A stretch of 64,000 bases of DNA, taken from the NCBI RefSeq assembly GCF_035582795.1, contig NC_134365.1:133699077-133763076 (forward strand), written 5' to 3'. The position numbers and the translations under genes were made by a program. This DNA is from Mycteria americana (Eukaryota; Chordata; Aves; Ciconiiformes; Ciconiidae). The notes below the pieces were generated by a model that searched no databases, was not told the DNA's origin, and was given only the letters and a program-made list of their open reading frames with translations. Shown here in pieces: positions 52,301 to 63,830 of the stretch (positions are counted from its first letter, which is position 1; every line of letters begins with the position of its first letter).

Positions 52301-55300
52301 TTCTGGGAATTTCTCTACATTTTCTACAAAACATACTGAAGATTGCACATACTGTATTAAAAGCATAAACAGTCTCAGGTATTGCTACAAACTGGAGTGT
52401 TATACCATTATTTTAAATAATCTGGATATTCTCATTTCCCTTATGCCTACATACATCAAAACGATTTCTCAAAAAGTAATTCATTTCACAGCACAAAGAG
52501 AGCACCGAAGCACTTAACTTACTGTTGCATCAAGCAGTTTATAGATTTTAATGCTAACAGGGAAAACTACGATCTTTTAGCTTGATGTATGTAAAATGGA
52601 TCATGGAACATAAGACTGTGCCATGCATCAAGTTCAGTTTCTTTTCAACTACAGTGTTTCAAAAATACTTAGCTTTAAAAAGTTCTTCAGAGAGAGAATC
52701 TACAAAAAGCAGGTAGGTAGGACGTAGATCACTATGTGTATAAACTAATTATTGCACAAATGAATAGGCTGATAGCAAAGGAAAACAACTACCAGCATGT
52801 TTAGAATACCACCTAACTTCAGGACTTTATGCTGCTTTAAACTGATATGAATTCCTACTCCTCTGAACCACATTCTTCTACAATATTAAATAAGCAGATG
52901 AGTTTAGTGACAAGCATATATGAACAGGGAGACAAAGTTACTACATAAGAACAAAAAACATACATACTAATAAAACTTAGCAAAAGGAGAGAAATCAGGA
53001 AAACCAAAAAAAGGGGTACAGACCTTTGCAGCTTTCTTGTCTCCTTCAGTGCGCACACCTAATAGTCGTCTCAGCAAGAAATAGGAAATTTCTAGCTCTG
53101 TAAATATTTCCGGCAGTGCTCCAACTGCACCAAGAACTTGGCCTACCATTCGGTCAGCCCGACACAAAGTTGGATCAATCTTAGTTCCAACACCTACAAC
53201 ACAACAAGGAAAGTCACAAGGAGTAACTGAAGGTAGCTGTCACATTTACATGTTAAAATATTTGAAGATCTAAAAACAACAAACTGAGAATGTACTGGGA
53301 ATTCCCTATTACCTGAACAGCACTTTCAGAATGTCAGCAAGACTGTGAGCTCTGTCTAAACAGATGAAGAAATACTCTACTGTTAAAGCCAGTACAACTA
53401 ACAATGCAAGTTGATCTGCGTTGGCCACTGACATTCAGGAAAATTATTTATTTATTAACTATCTAATTTTCACACCCATGTTGTCTTTCTCTACAGATAT
53501 AAATTATTTGAAATTGCTCGTAGCCTTTTTGTTTACTACACTGAAATTTATTGTTGAATGAAACCAAGTGTTTTCAATAAGCATGAAGAAATAAATCTTT
53601 TCATAAGAGAATATTCTTACCTATAAGACCCCCTGGAGCAGCATATTGTAGATCATTGTGTTCGGCAAAGAGTGACACAATTTTGGAAAAGATCGGCTTG
53701 CACATGAGTTTTCCTTCACTGTCCTTGGACACAATACCAGGCCGGACCTCAATTTCCTGACCCACCTAATTACAAAAGTGAAAAGTGATTAACTGGTTGT
53801 TTCACAGGAACATAAAGCTAACCACTAGTCACAGATAAGACCTACTTGTCCCAAGTTCTACTATTTATACAAGTCCTTGGTTCTGGGCTACTGTATAATT
53901 TCCAGGATTTCTGTTGGACTGTTTACTGCAAATTGAACAATACTGAAAGCTCTCTATCTTACAGCAAATGTAACAATTGATTTTCTTTCCAATACAATTT
54001 GTAAAACTGCTTTAGCAAAGGATCCTATCAGCAATAATTCCAACATTTAAGTTTTAGTTTAATTTTTTAAAATGACATTTCATTTACAAATGTTACAACA
54101 CTGAGAAAAATTGAGCTAATACGATCAGTGTAACTGAGCAGCATCAATAAACCACAAGACAAAGAAAATACAAGTTGTATAAATGTTCAAAGATGTAGTT
54201 TGCTTTCCAGTCTAGCAGAGCAACTTTTAAAGTTCCCATCTATTGACAGCATCCCACAAGCAAAATAAAAAAATAAAAATATACAGAATACTTAAATGGG
54301 GAAGTGGGACCTGTGGGAACCCACACATGCTTCTTGCTTCTGAGGTACTTTTAAAGTTCTTTTGCTCCCCTCTTCTCCCCAATAATTCAGAAAGTAAAAG
54401 TGGTAGGACAGAAAAAAAAAGCTCCCTCAAGTTTTGTAAGCAATGAAATCAGTATCATTATTAGCAAAAATTAAGACTACAGTAACAAAAATGTATTTAA
54501 AATATAAAAATCAGTGTTTCTTGTTCTGGTACTTTAAAACAGGAAAGTAAAAATGAGGCACAGACAGAAAAGGTAAGTGCCATCTGACTGTATTCTAGTT
54601 TAAAAAAAAAAAAATTATATAATTTTGTACTAAGCATGCAAAAACTCTACTCATTATTATCATTACAAATCTCCAGACAAGAGAGGGAAAAGGTTACCTT
54701 TAAAACACCCTTTAGAATACTGCCACCAGCTACACCTCCCTTAAGGTCATCAACTTCACAGCCAGGCTTGTTGACATCAAAAGATCTAATTACTGACAAG
54801 AATAGACCATAACCAGGTTTATAGTCAAGATCAGGTTTTTAAAAAATTAGTGTCTGTCTTTAGCAACTTTGACTGCTTCCCTATTCTTATGAAGGTATAC
54901 ATATATTTATAAATATTACAAAAACATAATTCAGGAAGAACACTAAAATATGATGAATATTTTATTCCAAATGTTTAAGTATATAGTTGATTTTGTTCTC
55001 AAAACCATTTAAGCTGCTCATATAAATAAATGTTTTTTAAAACTGTTTCTGCATACCAGAAATTAAGTTAAAGATCAGTATCTGAAAAAGAAAGCAGTGA
55101 TCAACTATATTACAAAACGCCTTCAATATTCACAATGTCAATTGTGAATACTGGAACCTTGTTTTAATGTCAATTTTTGTCATTCTGAACATGTTCTGTA
55201 GGTCTCCCCTGTTTTACGTAGAAAAAAGGGCAAACAAATGGATTCATCATAGTGGAACTGAATTTCACAATATGCTGGACAAGAACTGAGAGTTTGACAT

Positions 55301-58300
55301 TATATCCAGGAGATAAGAGACTAACACAGAAAATCCAGCGAGGCTACCTATAAGATTTTCATGGAAATAATTTAATTTTCAAATTCAGCAGTTTGTCATT
55401 ACTTTGTTAAATCAAATTTAAATTCACAGCAACTAAAGGAATGTTTTTAAGACATAGATAAATTTCTCATCTTTATTGTATTTTAGTGCTGTCACACACA
55501 TAGAATATACACAAAAAAATAGCAATTACCTCTTAGATTTAACTATAGCAATTAACTATGAATAAACAACACAGCTCTCAGAAAATATGCAAGTTTTAAA
55601 ATAAGAGCGCACTAAACGCTCCTTTTAAACCTACCTCTTTTTAGAGCATTCAGCAACATGCTATTCTAACCACAGATACATGTAGTATGGTTAGCCACAA
55701 AAGCAGACACCTAAGCATTTACATACCAATAAGCCTTGGTTCAGATGTGAAGTCTCGCAAAGGGACTGGGATTTTCTTCACTATATACTCGCAAACTACT
55801 TCAATGTTGTATTTCAACTGTGCTGAGATTGGAATTATTGGAGCTCCTTCTGCAACCGTACCTAAAACAAAATTGAGTTCAACATCAAGCCTTAATATAG
55901 TATTTACAGCAACATGACCAAGTGTTCTGTCATTGTTAAAAATACTAATGAATTGCAACGCACGTTTTATGTGTATGTCCCAAAGCAGTAAGTATCAGAG
56001 CATTTACCCTTCCCTTCAACATTTTAGCTCAAACCAGCCAGACCTACTTTTCAAGGCATTCTGAAACAACCCTTATGCTGCCTCTGGATAACCGTGTACT
56101 GAAGAGCTTTATAGTTGCTCTCTGAACATTGTGCAAGATAATCTTCTGGTCTAAGGGAGAATTCACTTCCCACATTGTGATAAGAAATACTTAAGATAAT
56201 TCCACAGAGAGATCGGGTATCTCAGTATTTGGTACATCAGTATTAATTTTACACTCAGATTTCATTCTGACAAACTAAAATTCCTATCAGTTTAGTGATC
56301 TATGTTTTCTAAGTTTTGCAATAGAAATACATATTTTAGAAAAATCCTAATTTTATGGAAGGATGCATTTAGTTGTCAGGGCCTGTTAAATATTATTAGT
56401 TTTAATTATATCTACGTTTCTTGTGATAACTCCAGTTCTCACAAACTCCAAATTTACACATCAAGCCACTCTGACATAGCCGTTACGAACAGCTTACACA
56501 AGGTGACAATTCTGAACAAAAAAAAAAAAAAAAAAAAAAAAAAGACAGACCCATTGGCTACTTTTGATGGTGACAATCTAGCTCTGCAGCTTTTCACATA
56601 CTCCAGCTAAAGCAGATAAGCAGGGAAAACAGCGGAAGTTCCTGGGAAAGACGAAACTCAAAGCACTAGACTACAGTTGAGCAGAAATACCAATATTTTG
56701 TGATTAGATAAAAGTAACGCATTTGTACCTATGAGGTGCCCCTAACAAGTACTGCTTCATTCTCTCCTGCACTGCACTAAAATCACAGTACAATCTCTAG
56801 CAAAGAAACAATCCAAGAAGAGACAATACCAAGAAGAAACGACAAATTCAGTGAAAGCTACTAGACAAGAGCTATTGCTATTAGTTTTACATCAAGAGCC
56901 CTGACCAACAGCCATAACATTATTGTACATCAGCAGTCTGACGTGGGTAAGAAGCACAGGTCTATTTTTCATATTAACAGACTATGTACAACAGCATCAT
57001 CTAAGCACGGGAAGCTTTTCTATAAACATATAGAAAACCACTATGTCCGTGTCCCAACACAGAAGAACTTCCACCATTAACTGGATTTCTGCTGTTGAAA
57101 ACTTACCTTGTACAAATGCAAGAATCTGTTCATACTGTTCTTTAGCCTGGCTCTCCTTCACCAAATCAATCTTATTCTGCAGAATCAAAATGTGTTTCAG
57201 TTTCATGATTTCTATAGCAGCTAGATGTTCTGAGGTCTGGGGTTGAGGGCATGACTCATTACCAGCTGAAAGAAGAAAAGTGACTGCAATATAGAAACTA
57301 TAAAGATAGACAAAACTCCTACAGTTGGGACATCTACTTTCCATTGTATCTTTATAAAAAAAAAGACAGTCAGCTCTCAGTAAGATACATGTGAAGCGTC
57401 CAAGTTAAAAGCACCTACTTTTCTCCAGAAGTGCTGGCTTTACCACCCACACAATATATGACAGGTAAGAGGTTGCCAGAGTCCCCCATTCTACTTGCTC
57501 CCAATAGAAACATTTAAAATTTCCAAAGATACTGACAGCTAACTTGTGTCTACGTGACTTATTCCATTCTCTAGGTCTCTAGACATCTCAGTGCTGACTG
57601 TAGCATAATGGACAATTCACCTTTCAAGAAGTATCTTAAAATTCTTTGGTGTTTTCTTATCACCAAAGCCATAAAAATGCCAAGATCCCCAAACTGTACA
57701 ACACACAATAAATACATAAAGTATTTGAATAGGGCAGTTATCAGCATGGTTTGGATTTCAGCCATCCAAGAAGCCAACTTTGGCCTGATGTGCCATTATG
57801 GTGGTTAATCTTGAAGTTTGGTCTATCACACTTTCTAGATCTAAACAGGCAGGAGTAATGACAGCTTATCAGCTATCTGAGACAATTTAAACTACAACAT
57901 CTGAAGCTGTTGTTCTTGTTTGTTGACACACCCTATCCAGGTAACATAATCACTATTTATCACTGTAGAGCACTACATTGTTCTATAGACATTTAAAAAT
58001 GAGTTGTACTAATTTCCCATTGTTTGCAAATCAGAACAAAAATTGTATGAATCGAGATAAATCTCCTGTACCTTGATTTTGTCCATATTCACCTGAGGTT
58101 TTACTGTTTGTATTGGTGTTTGTGGACTCTTCTGCATGGCTAAGGCTACGTATCTAAAGCAAACTGAAGCTTCAGAAAAACTCAAAATATACCTGTAGCT
58201 AATGTATTTCCATAAAACGATATAAATTTTACAGTACCGTACTACTACAAGGTTTCATCTTAGCCAACTAATCTCCTATCAATTGGGCCAGCTACCAGAC

Positions 58301-61300
58301 TAATGAGTATGCATAGCCATGTTTAAAAAACCCACCTTTGTTAGGGTACACTTTCATTGTAGCATCAATTAATTTTCTTAAACACATCTAAAAAGCATTC
58401 ACTTGTTTTAATCACTCACCCCGCCCCACTACATTTTAAAACCCATATAAAGTTGCTTTATGACATCAAAAAAATAGAGCTCTGCTTTTGTGTAGCAATC
58501 ATTACCTATCAACAGTAAAGCTGCATCCATTACTGCTGCACCGTTCAACATAGTAGCCATCAAAATATCATGGCCAGGACAATCCACAAAAGAGACATGC
58601 CTGTTGTAGAAGAAGGTTAAAAAGAAGGCCAAAAGCCAATTATCAACAGTTTCTCCAACTAATTTATGTGAGTGGCTAGGCAGACACAAAGGTTAAAAGC
58701 ATCCTTAAAACAGATAGATAAAATAAACATTTCAAGACAGATGCTGAGAAGTAGTATCTTAAAAGTATTTTCGTAAGAACACAGACTACTGAATGGCTAC
58801 TGAATAGTTTTTCTGAGTTTTAAGATTTGATACCATATATCCATAGTAGGTACTACTTTAATATTTCACAAATTTACTTGTAAATTAGACTAGATTTAAA
58901 TGCACCAGAATAATAATTAAAAAAAACCCAAAAACAACAAACCACAGGATTTCTCTTATCTCTTGTAAAAGACATCTCCCATTCTCCAATTTTAGAAAAT
59001 TATGTGTCTTTAATTACACTACTATAATTGCATTTCACTTCAAAGATTTATCCACAGAGACAATGTTACACCTCTTAGTTCCAACCTTATGATTTTATTG
59101 TGCAGACCATAATAGTCGATTCACTACATTCTTGCCTGAACCTATTCAGTGAAGAAAACTTGTTTCCTGGTAGCATGCCACCAAAAAGCAAGGAATTAAT
59201 TTGCTGCTTCACTGACAATGTTATAAAGAATCCAAAGCTTTTAACCAACAATTTAACAACAGCTGCATGAGTGTCACTCTCCAACAGAAGTTATTGTTAG
59301 AACAAGTGCTCTACTGGCAATCCAAGGAAAGGAAGGAAATACATGATTACAACAGTACATGTATTTTACACATAAGCATGAACTAGGAATTTGATGTACA
59401 ACAGTCTCTGTGACTACTCTCATCTGAACAATCATGGCAAGGACCCATATAACAACTGTTGTGGTTACTATGCTTGCATAATGACCATGCTATGCTTTCT
59501 TAGAAATGAAATAAACAAAGGACACCTAGCCTGCACTTAGAGGCCTGATCTCATGTTAAGTATCAGGTTTTCATAGATTCATTTTAAGAACTTTGAAAAC
59601 TTTTCTGCCTCTAGGAAGAAAAAGTTTAATAAAGATCACCCTCAAGACAGGAATTTTAAAGACGTGTTTGTATGGTCCACCTTAGTTCTCGTTCTAGTGG
59701 CTTTAAAATGTACTTTTATTAATAGCAGAAAAAAATACCATTTCACTTCAGAGTCCTGCAAATACGCAATGGCAGAAGACACAGCTGTGCTCTACCGTGG
59801 ACTCTGCATCAAAACTAACAAAAACAAGGCAGTTTAGATGATACCTTAGATCAAGGTTGTCCAGCATCTAAGAACATGTGGCCTGCCATAACAATTCATT
59901 CAGCTTGCAGCTCAATGCTTACTATTTTCAGTTACGTAAAAGGAAGTGCACGTAAAGTAAACACAATTTATACCACTCATTTTACAGCAGTTACCTGACT
60001 AGTTTAAAGTTCCCTTTGGTGCCAGGAATATCTGTAGGGAACTCATCTGGGGTGCTACTTCCACAGGACCGGTAACACTCTGGCCGGGAACAGCTTGGGT
60101 CATCCAGCTTGTAAATCTGTAAGTAATTTTTTAAAATTGAGAATAAGTTTAATTCATCAAGGGTTAGTTACTTATAAGCTTACATCCACCCTGAAATATA
60201 TCAGCAACATATTTGCTAGATTTATAATAATGACTCACCTTTGCATTAGCATAACCCAGCTTGATTGTGATATTTCTTTCCAGTTCATTTTTAAATCTGA
60301 CAGTATGAACTCCAGATATAGCTTTGACTACTGTCGACTTTCCATGGGCTACATGACCAATTGTACCTATGTTTTAAAAGCAAATGTTTGTCAATAAACC
60401 ATTGTTTAATTTTGTGCAGTGTTCCATTATGATCAACACATAATTACCCCAAACTCTCTGTAGCCAGTTGGGTCAGAGCTCCCATCAGAAGCATGTATGG
60501 GTTTTGTAATCATTTCTGTTTAAACAAACAAGATTCTAAACTGAGCTCCCAATGGACAGATCTTTACATTTTCATGAAACGCATTTCAATGCTTAATTTT
60601 AAGGTAAAATAAACTTTGCTTTAGCAACTATTCCCCACTTCATTCAATAGTGTTCTTGAAGTAAATTGGTGCTTTTCAAGTTAAAAGGGTTTGACAAGTC
60701 TCTTCCTGCGTCATGATAAAATTTATAGTAAAAACACTATATTTATATTACTGTCTGTTTCAGTAAGAATTTCTTAAAAACGTTGTCACATAGGCACCAT
60801 ATGCTACTGCATGAGCACCAGAAAGAGTCACATGAATGCCCCCTCTTCTTTAGAAGTTTGTTTTTACCTATATTAATTGTTGCTTGTCTGCTGATGACTT
60901 CTGGTGAAAGAGGCGTCAACTTGGTAACATCCTGTATGAGGAACATTTTAGAATTTATTAATCTTGTATCTAAATGTTTAAAGAGTACTATATGTATCTT
61001 CTTAAAAATTATTCAGTAGTTCTATTCAGCAAAATCCAACCAAGCTCATTAAAATAATACTAGATATGCATTCCAGTCTTTTAAGTATGTGAAACAGGAC
61101 AAAAAGTGAACAAAATCCTGATTGTAAATAAGTATAGGTTGCAAATCAAAACAGTGACTGTAAAATGGTATAGGCTGCAAGGTGTTAAAGAAAGATGGAA
61201 GTAAACAAAACAAAAAAACTCAAAAGAAGCTCTAAGACACAAAAAACCCCCTTATCTGCCCCCAAACTTAAATTACACATAACAGGCGAATTCGAATTAA

Positions 61301-63366
61301 CTTTCCATGGGCTACATGGTGAATTGCACCTATGTTTTAAAAACAAAGGTTTGTCAATAAACAGTTGTTTAATTGGTATAAGGTTCCATTACAGTCAACA
61401 TATAATTACAACTAACACTTTGGAGTCAGTAGGTCCAGAGATTTCATTAGCATCATGGATTTAACTTTGTTTTCTTTAAATGGCTTTTTCCTCAAATACT
61501 GTTATTTCTACTTTAGGTATCAGACAAAAATTCTGCTGTCCTAAACAGACTGTTGCATGAACCTACTGGTAGCACCTGGCAAACCAAAACACTTACAAAT
61601 ACATTCTGTGTACTTAAAAAGACAACTCTTTCAGAGTTGTTTTGGGTTTTTTTTAAAGCCGTTTGCCCAAATATTGGACAAATGTTGAAATCTACTGAAA
61701 TGTTCCTCTGTACTATTTTTGAAACTGTTTACAGTTAATTTCCATCCTGCACTGAATTCATATAGATGAGCTGCTCAGTTCAAGCAAAGATTCACGATGC
61801 CAAAAGAATCCTCAGTGCAGGACAGGATATAAATATTTTGCTAATATACAAATAACACACACACATTAACTGACATTAAATCATGTATTTGCACTGTTAC
61901 ATGCAGGTTCTGTGCATAACAATCAAACTTAAACACATCTGTGTAAATATGTGAATGACTCATTCTGTTCTCAAGTATTACATGAATAAAATGTTCACGT
62001 TCAATACAAAACAAGTTTTGTCCACCTAACACAGGCAATTCAATTTATATTTCTTGTATATCTAACTTAAAATGACTACACGCACTGAAGTCAACAATGG
62101 GAACATGACCTGCAGATGGCACCATCTTAGTAGGGTGACAAGCACGTAAGCATGATACAAATCCTGTCATCAAGAGAACTGTTCCTGGGGCACGTAATTA
62201 TGCATGCATGCAATTTTTTCCTCAAGTATAAGGTTGGTATAAGGCTGGTATAAGGCTAAGTTCAGCTATAAGCTCTAGTCAATTGTAAGCATTCAAGGGC
62301 TAGCTGAAAAAGTACAGCATAGGCCTTAAAGGTAATTCCTACTGACCTCCCAACTAGGCCTATCTGTGCTCTTTCCGACTGGCACATGCCATGGTCAACA
62401 ATGAAAGGAAGTACAGAAACTTTCTGAAATTACTAACATGCTTTGCCAAGGAATATTAACATGCTTAGCTATAGAACAAAAAGAATTCTTGTCCTCAAAC
62501 CCCAAGAATATAAAACATTATTACTATAAAGGCAAATAAGCTCTTCTAGTTTGCTAAAAACCAGGGAGGCAGCAATAGGATTTTCGACTGGTTTTGTCTG
62601 CATATATGTGTAATAAGCGAGACAGCCCAGGCAAGACATTTAACAGGCAAGACCACCACAGCAAGAGACCACTGCAACTAATTTTCTTGGTAGTCAAGAA
62701 CATTTCCTTGGTAGATCAACCAAGACAGGGCTGGCAACCAAGCCATCTAGCCTGCTCGGGAACAGAACGCCGATTTATGACTCAACTTTGGAGAGGGAAG
62801 AGCCTTTAACAGCACTAAGCAGGACAGCCCTTACAAGGAGGAAACTGCACGTCTCCGCCACTGTCACACAAAGGCTTCACTCGCAAAGCCGGGACGCCAA
62901 CCCGCCGAGCTTTGGACCCACCTCACCAGCAAGCGAAGGGCCTCATCCAGCCAACCCCAACCCGCTGCGACCAGCCTAACCTGCTCCCAGCACCGCCGCT
63001 CTGCCCCGCGCCTACTTCCAACTACCCTTTCCCTCAGCCCCGGCGTGCTGCAACTCGGCCCCCCGAAGCACCGCCGCCGTCCGCGCCCCCTCAGACCTCA
63101 CCGGCCCCAACGGCCGCGGCAGGGCTTGGAGGGAGGCACGGATCCCCTCAGTCTCCGAGCGCTGCCCCCACCCCGCAACGGCCCGCCCGGCCCCGCCACA
63201 CTCCGCCGGCCCCCGGCGCCCGCATCCGCCGTTCCTCGGCGCCCCCCCCCGCGCCTGCCTCGGCCCGTCCCTTGGGCGCCCCCCGGGCGGGTCTCACCAA
63301 GGTGGCGAGGTCCTGCCGGCTGAGGTGCGGCTGCCCCAGAGTCACTCCCGCCTCATCCCCCGCCAT
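49268..63366 (-). CDS. EIF2S3: EIF2S3, translation initiation factor eIF2 subunit gamma, complete coding region in 12 exons
   Basis: The exons join as 63366-63298, 60931-60868, 60366-60239, 60116-59995, 58600-58506, 57265-57107, 55861-55727, 54792-54698, 53765-53621, 53193-53024, 52050-51878 and 49331-49268. The sum is 1419 nt, or 472 codons plus TGA, the same length as human eIF2-gamma. The GTPase motifs are intact: G1 AHGKST at about 51-56, G3 DCPGH at 134-138, G4 NKID at 190-193 and G5 SAQ at 225-227. Domains II and III follow, ending TIKPTVDDD. eIF2-gamma is the core of the eIF2 heterotrimer: it binds GTP and initiator Met-tRNA and delivers the tRNA to the 40S ribosome. The start at 63366 gives [20 protein letters not shown], almost the human N-terminus. 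It is a multi-exon gene with normal splice sites, not a processed copy. Confidence 0.97.
49332..51877 (-). other. EIF2S3: EIF2S3 intron 11
   Basis: About 2.5 kb carrying the younger CR1 3' end. The plus strand is pyrimidine-rich at about 50150-50390. Nothing else was recognised. Confidence 0.9.
51260..51547 (+). mobile_element. CR1 LINE 3' end in EIF2S3 last intron, antisense to the gene
   Basis: A frame through this copy reads like the ORF2 C-terminus: [44 protein letters not shown]. The 3' UTR TTGGACTCGATGATCTTAAA then leads into three GATTCTGT octamers, the diagnostic CR1 tail. It is better preserved than the copy at 31345 and therefore probably younger. It is heavily 5'-truncated and inactive. 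Confidence 0.94.
51878..52050 (-). CDS. EIF2S3: EIF2S3 exon 11 (domain III)
   Basis: This 173-nt exon encodes [20 protein letters not shown] and [20 protein letters not shown], ending at a split arginine codon (CG|T). Donor CG|GTAAG. Confidence 0.95.
52051..53620 (-). other. EIF2S3: EIF2S3 introns 9 and 10 (exon 10 lies inside)
   Basis: Two AT-rich introns of about 0.4 and 1.0 kb flank exon 10. I saw nothing else in them. Confidence 0.85.
53024..53193 (-). CDS. EIF2S3: EIF2S3 exon 10 (domains II-III)
   Basis: This 170-nt exon encodes [20 protein letters not shown], then [20 protein letters not shown] and [11 protein letters not shown]. The donor is GTCTGT, the same unusual hexamer as in the first coding exon of ZFX. 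Confidence 0.95.
53621..53765 (-). CDS. EIF2S3: EIF2S3 exon 9 (domain II)
   Basis: This 145-nt exon encodes [20 protein letters not shown] and continues to [16 protein letters not shown]. Acceptor TAATTAG, donor ATAG|GTAAG. Confidence 0.95.
54698..54792 (-). CDS. EIF2S3: EIF2S3 exon 8 (start of domain II)
   Basis: This 95-nt exon completes a split valine codon and encodes [20 protein letters not shown] and [11 protein letters not shown], the first strands of the beta-barrel domain II. It ends in phase 0. Confidence 0.95.
55727..55861 (-). CDS. EIF2S3: EIF2S3 exon 7 (residues 213-258)
   Basis: This 135-nt exon encodes [20 protein letters not shown], the G5 SAQ motif, and the end of the G domain ([17 protein letters not shown]). 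The human protein has PVPPRDF here. Confidence 0.95.
56518..56543 (+). repeat. A26 homopolymer in EIF2S3 intron 6
   Basis: A run of 26 A on the plus strand. I found no SINE or processed-gene body in front of it and no clear target duplication. Confidence 0.9.
57107..57265 (-). CDS. EIF2S3: EIF2S3 exon 6 with NKID (residues 160-213)
   Basis: This 159-nt exon encodes [20 protein letters not shown] and the guanine-specificity motif NKID, then [19 protein letters not shown]. Acceptor TTTCAG, donor CAAG|GTAAG. Confidence 0.96.
58506..58600 (-). CDS. EIF2S3: EIF2S3 exon 5 with switch II (residues 128-160)
   Basis: This 95-nt exon encodes [20 protein letters not shown] followed by [11 protein letters not shown]. 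It contains the DCPGH (G3) motif whose histidine supports GTP hydrolysis in this family. Confidence 0.95.
59995..60116 (-). CDS. EIF2S3: EIF2S3 exon 4 with the zinc-knuckle insert (residues 88-128)
   Basis: This 122-nt exon encodes [20 protein letters not shown], with cysteines at about 96, 101 and 105 in the eIF2-gamma-specific insert of the G domain. The human protein has CPRPEC where this reads CSRPEC. Donor CAG|GTAA. Confidence 0.95.
60239..60366 (-). CDS. EIF2S3: EIF2S3 exon 3 with the GTP-binding G1 loop (residues 45-87)
   Basis: This 128-nt exon encodes [20 protein letters not shown] and the switch I region around [20 protein letters not shown]. The P-loop lysine and serine are intact. 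A degraded partial copy of its acceptor end lies in the preceding intron at 61299-61460. Confidence 0.96.
60868..60931 (-). CDS. EIF2S3: EIF2S3 exon 2 (residues 24-45)
   Basis: This 64-nt exon encodes [20 protein letters not shown] and the start of the G1 loop. It ends in phase 1 (G|GT) at GTAAAA. The human protein has LSHEV where this reads LSPEV. Confidence 0.95.
60932..63297 (-). other. EIF2S3: EIF2S3 intron 1
   Basis: About 2.4 kb. It carries the decayed exon 3 copy (61299-61460), a short direct repeat GGTATAAGGCT near 62235-62260, and the CpG-island shore from about 62880. The true exon 3 lies one exon further downstream, so the copy sits upstream of exon 2. Confidence 0.9.
61299..61460 (-). 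pseudogene. Decayed partial duplicate of EIF2S3 exon 3 and its acceptor intron flank
   Basis: This segment aligns to 60336-60500 at roughly 80% identity over the first 110 nt, in direct orientation about 960 bp away. It includes the branch/acceptor side of intron 2 and the first 31 nt of exon 3, where VAHGK is still readable but the loop then diverges (VAHGKLI instead of VAHGKST). The acceptor TAG at 61332-61330 is kept. Because intron sequence is included, it arose by local DNA duplication and not by retroposition. It lacks a visible downstream donor and is unlikely to be a functional exon. Confidence 0.8.
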
Positions 63367-63830
63367 CTTGGCCCGAAGAGGAAGCGGGGAGGCTAGCGCG
63401 GCCGCCTGACCCCCGGCTGCACTCGGCGGCGGCGCCGCCGGCGCGCAGCCCGGCACCCGCCGGCCGGGGGACAGACGCCCGGCCTGGGGACCCGCCCCGC
63501 TGACCGGCGCGGGGCCGCCGCCAGCCCCGCCGCGGGGCGGGAGCGGCTCAGGCGCGCTTCGGGGCAGCCCCGAGAAGGACCCCGGTCGCCCTCGCGCCGG
63601 GTGATGCAACCCGGCCTGCCGCAGGGACCGCTCCGCGTGCGGCGGCGCCGCCAGGGAAGCGAGCGCGTGCGCATGCGCATGCGCGGGGCGGGGCCGCGGC
63701 GACGAGAGGGCGCCTTGCGCCTGCGCCTTGTGCCTGCCGCCGGGTAACGGTCGTGGGCTGAGGGTGGTGCGGGGCTGCTGAGGGGAGGCCCGGGGGGGCG
63801 GGTTAAAACGCACATCTAGGGAGTACGTGT
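62880..63830. promoter_or_regulatory. EIF2S3: CpG island and promoter region of EIF2S3
   Basis: A CpG-dense block spans exon 1 and its upstream side. Tandem NRF1-type GCGCATGCGCATGCGC lies at 63669-63684, followed by the GC box GGGGCGGGGC. A YY1-type motif overlaps the start codon, and a 5'-TOP-like CTTCCTCTTC lies 9-18 nt upstream of it. No TATA box is evident. These motif sets are typical of housekeeping and translation-factor genes. Confidence 0.85.
63298..63366 (-). CDS. EIF2S3: EIF2S3 exon 1 coding part (residues 1-23)
   Basis: ATG at 63366 lies in CCAAGATGGCGGGG, which is also a YY1-type motif. The exon encodes 23 residues and ends TTG|GTGAGA in phase 0. A pyrimidine-rich CTTCCTCTTC lies just upstream at 63384-63375. 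Confidence 0.95.

Larger units (their letters stand above)
53766..57106 (-). other. EIF2S3: EIF2S3 introns 6-8 region (exons 7 and 8 lie inside)
   Basis: AT-rich introns of about 0.9-1.2 kb surround exons 7 and 8. They contain the A26 run at 56518 and a 13-nt A run near 54602. No transposon was recognised. Confidence 0.85.
57266..60238 (-). other. EIF2S3: EIF2S3 introns 3-5 region (exons 4 and 5 lie inside)
   Basis: AT-rich introns of about 0.1, 1.4 and 1.2 kb surround exons 4 and 5. No repeat family was recognised. Confidence 0.85.

Noticed and set aside
56302-56543. Poly(A) run that might mark a retroposed gene or SINE
   Set aside because: No recognisable body precedes the A26 run and no flanking target duplication was found.
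62912-63409. 165-codon plus-strand frame opposite EIF2S3 exon 1
   Set aside because: It is the shadow of a GC-rich coding and promoter region and is proline-rich low-complexity.
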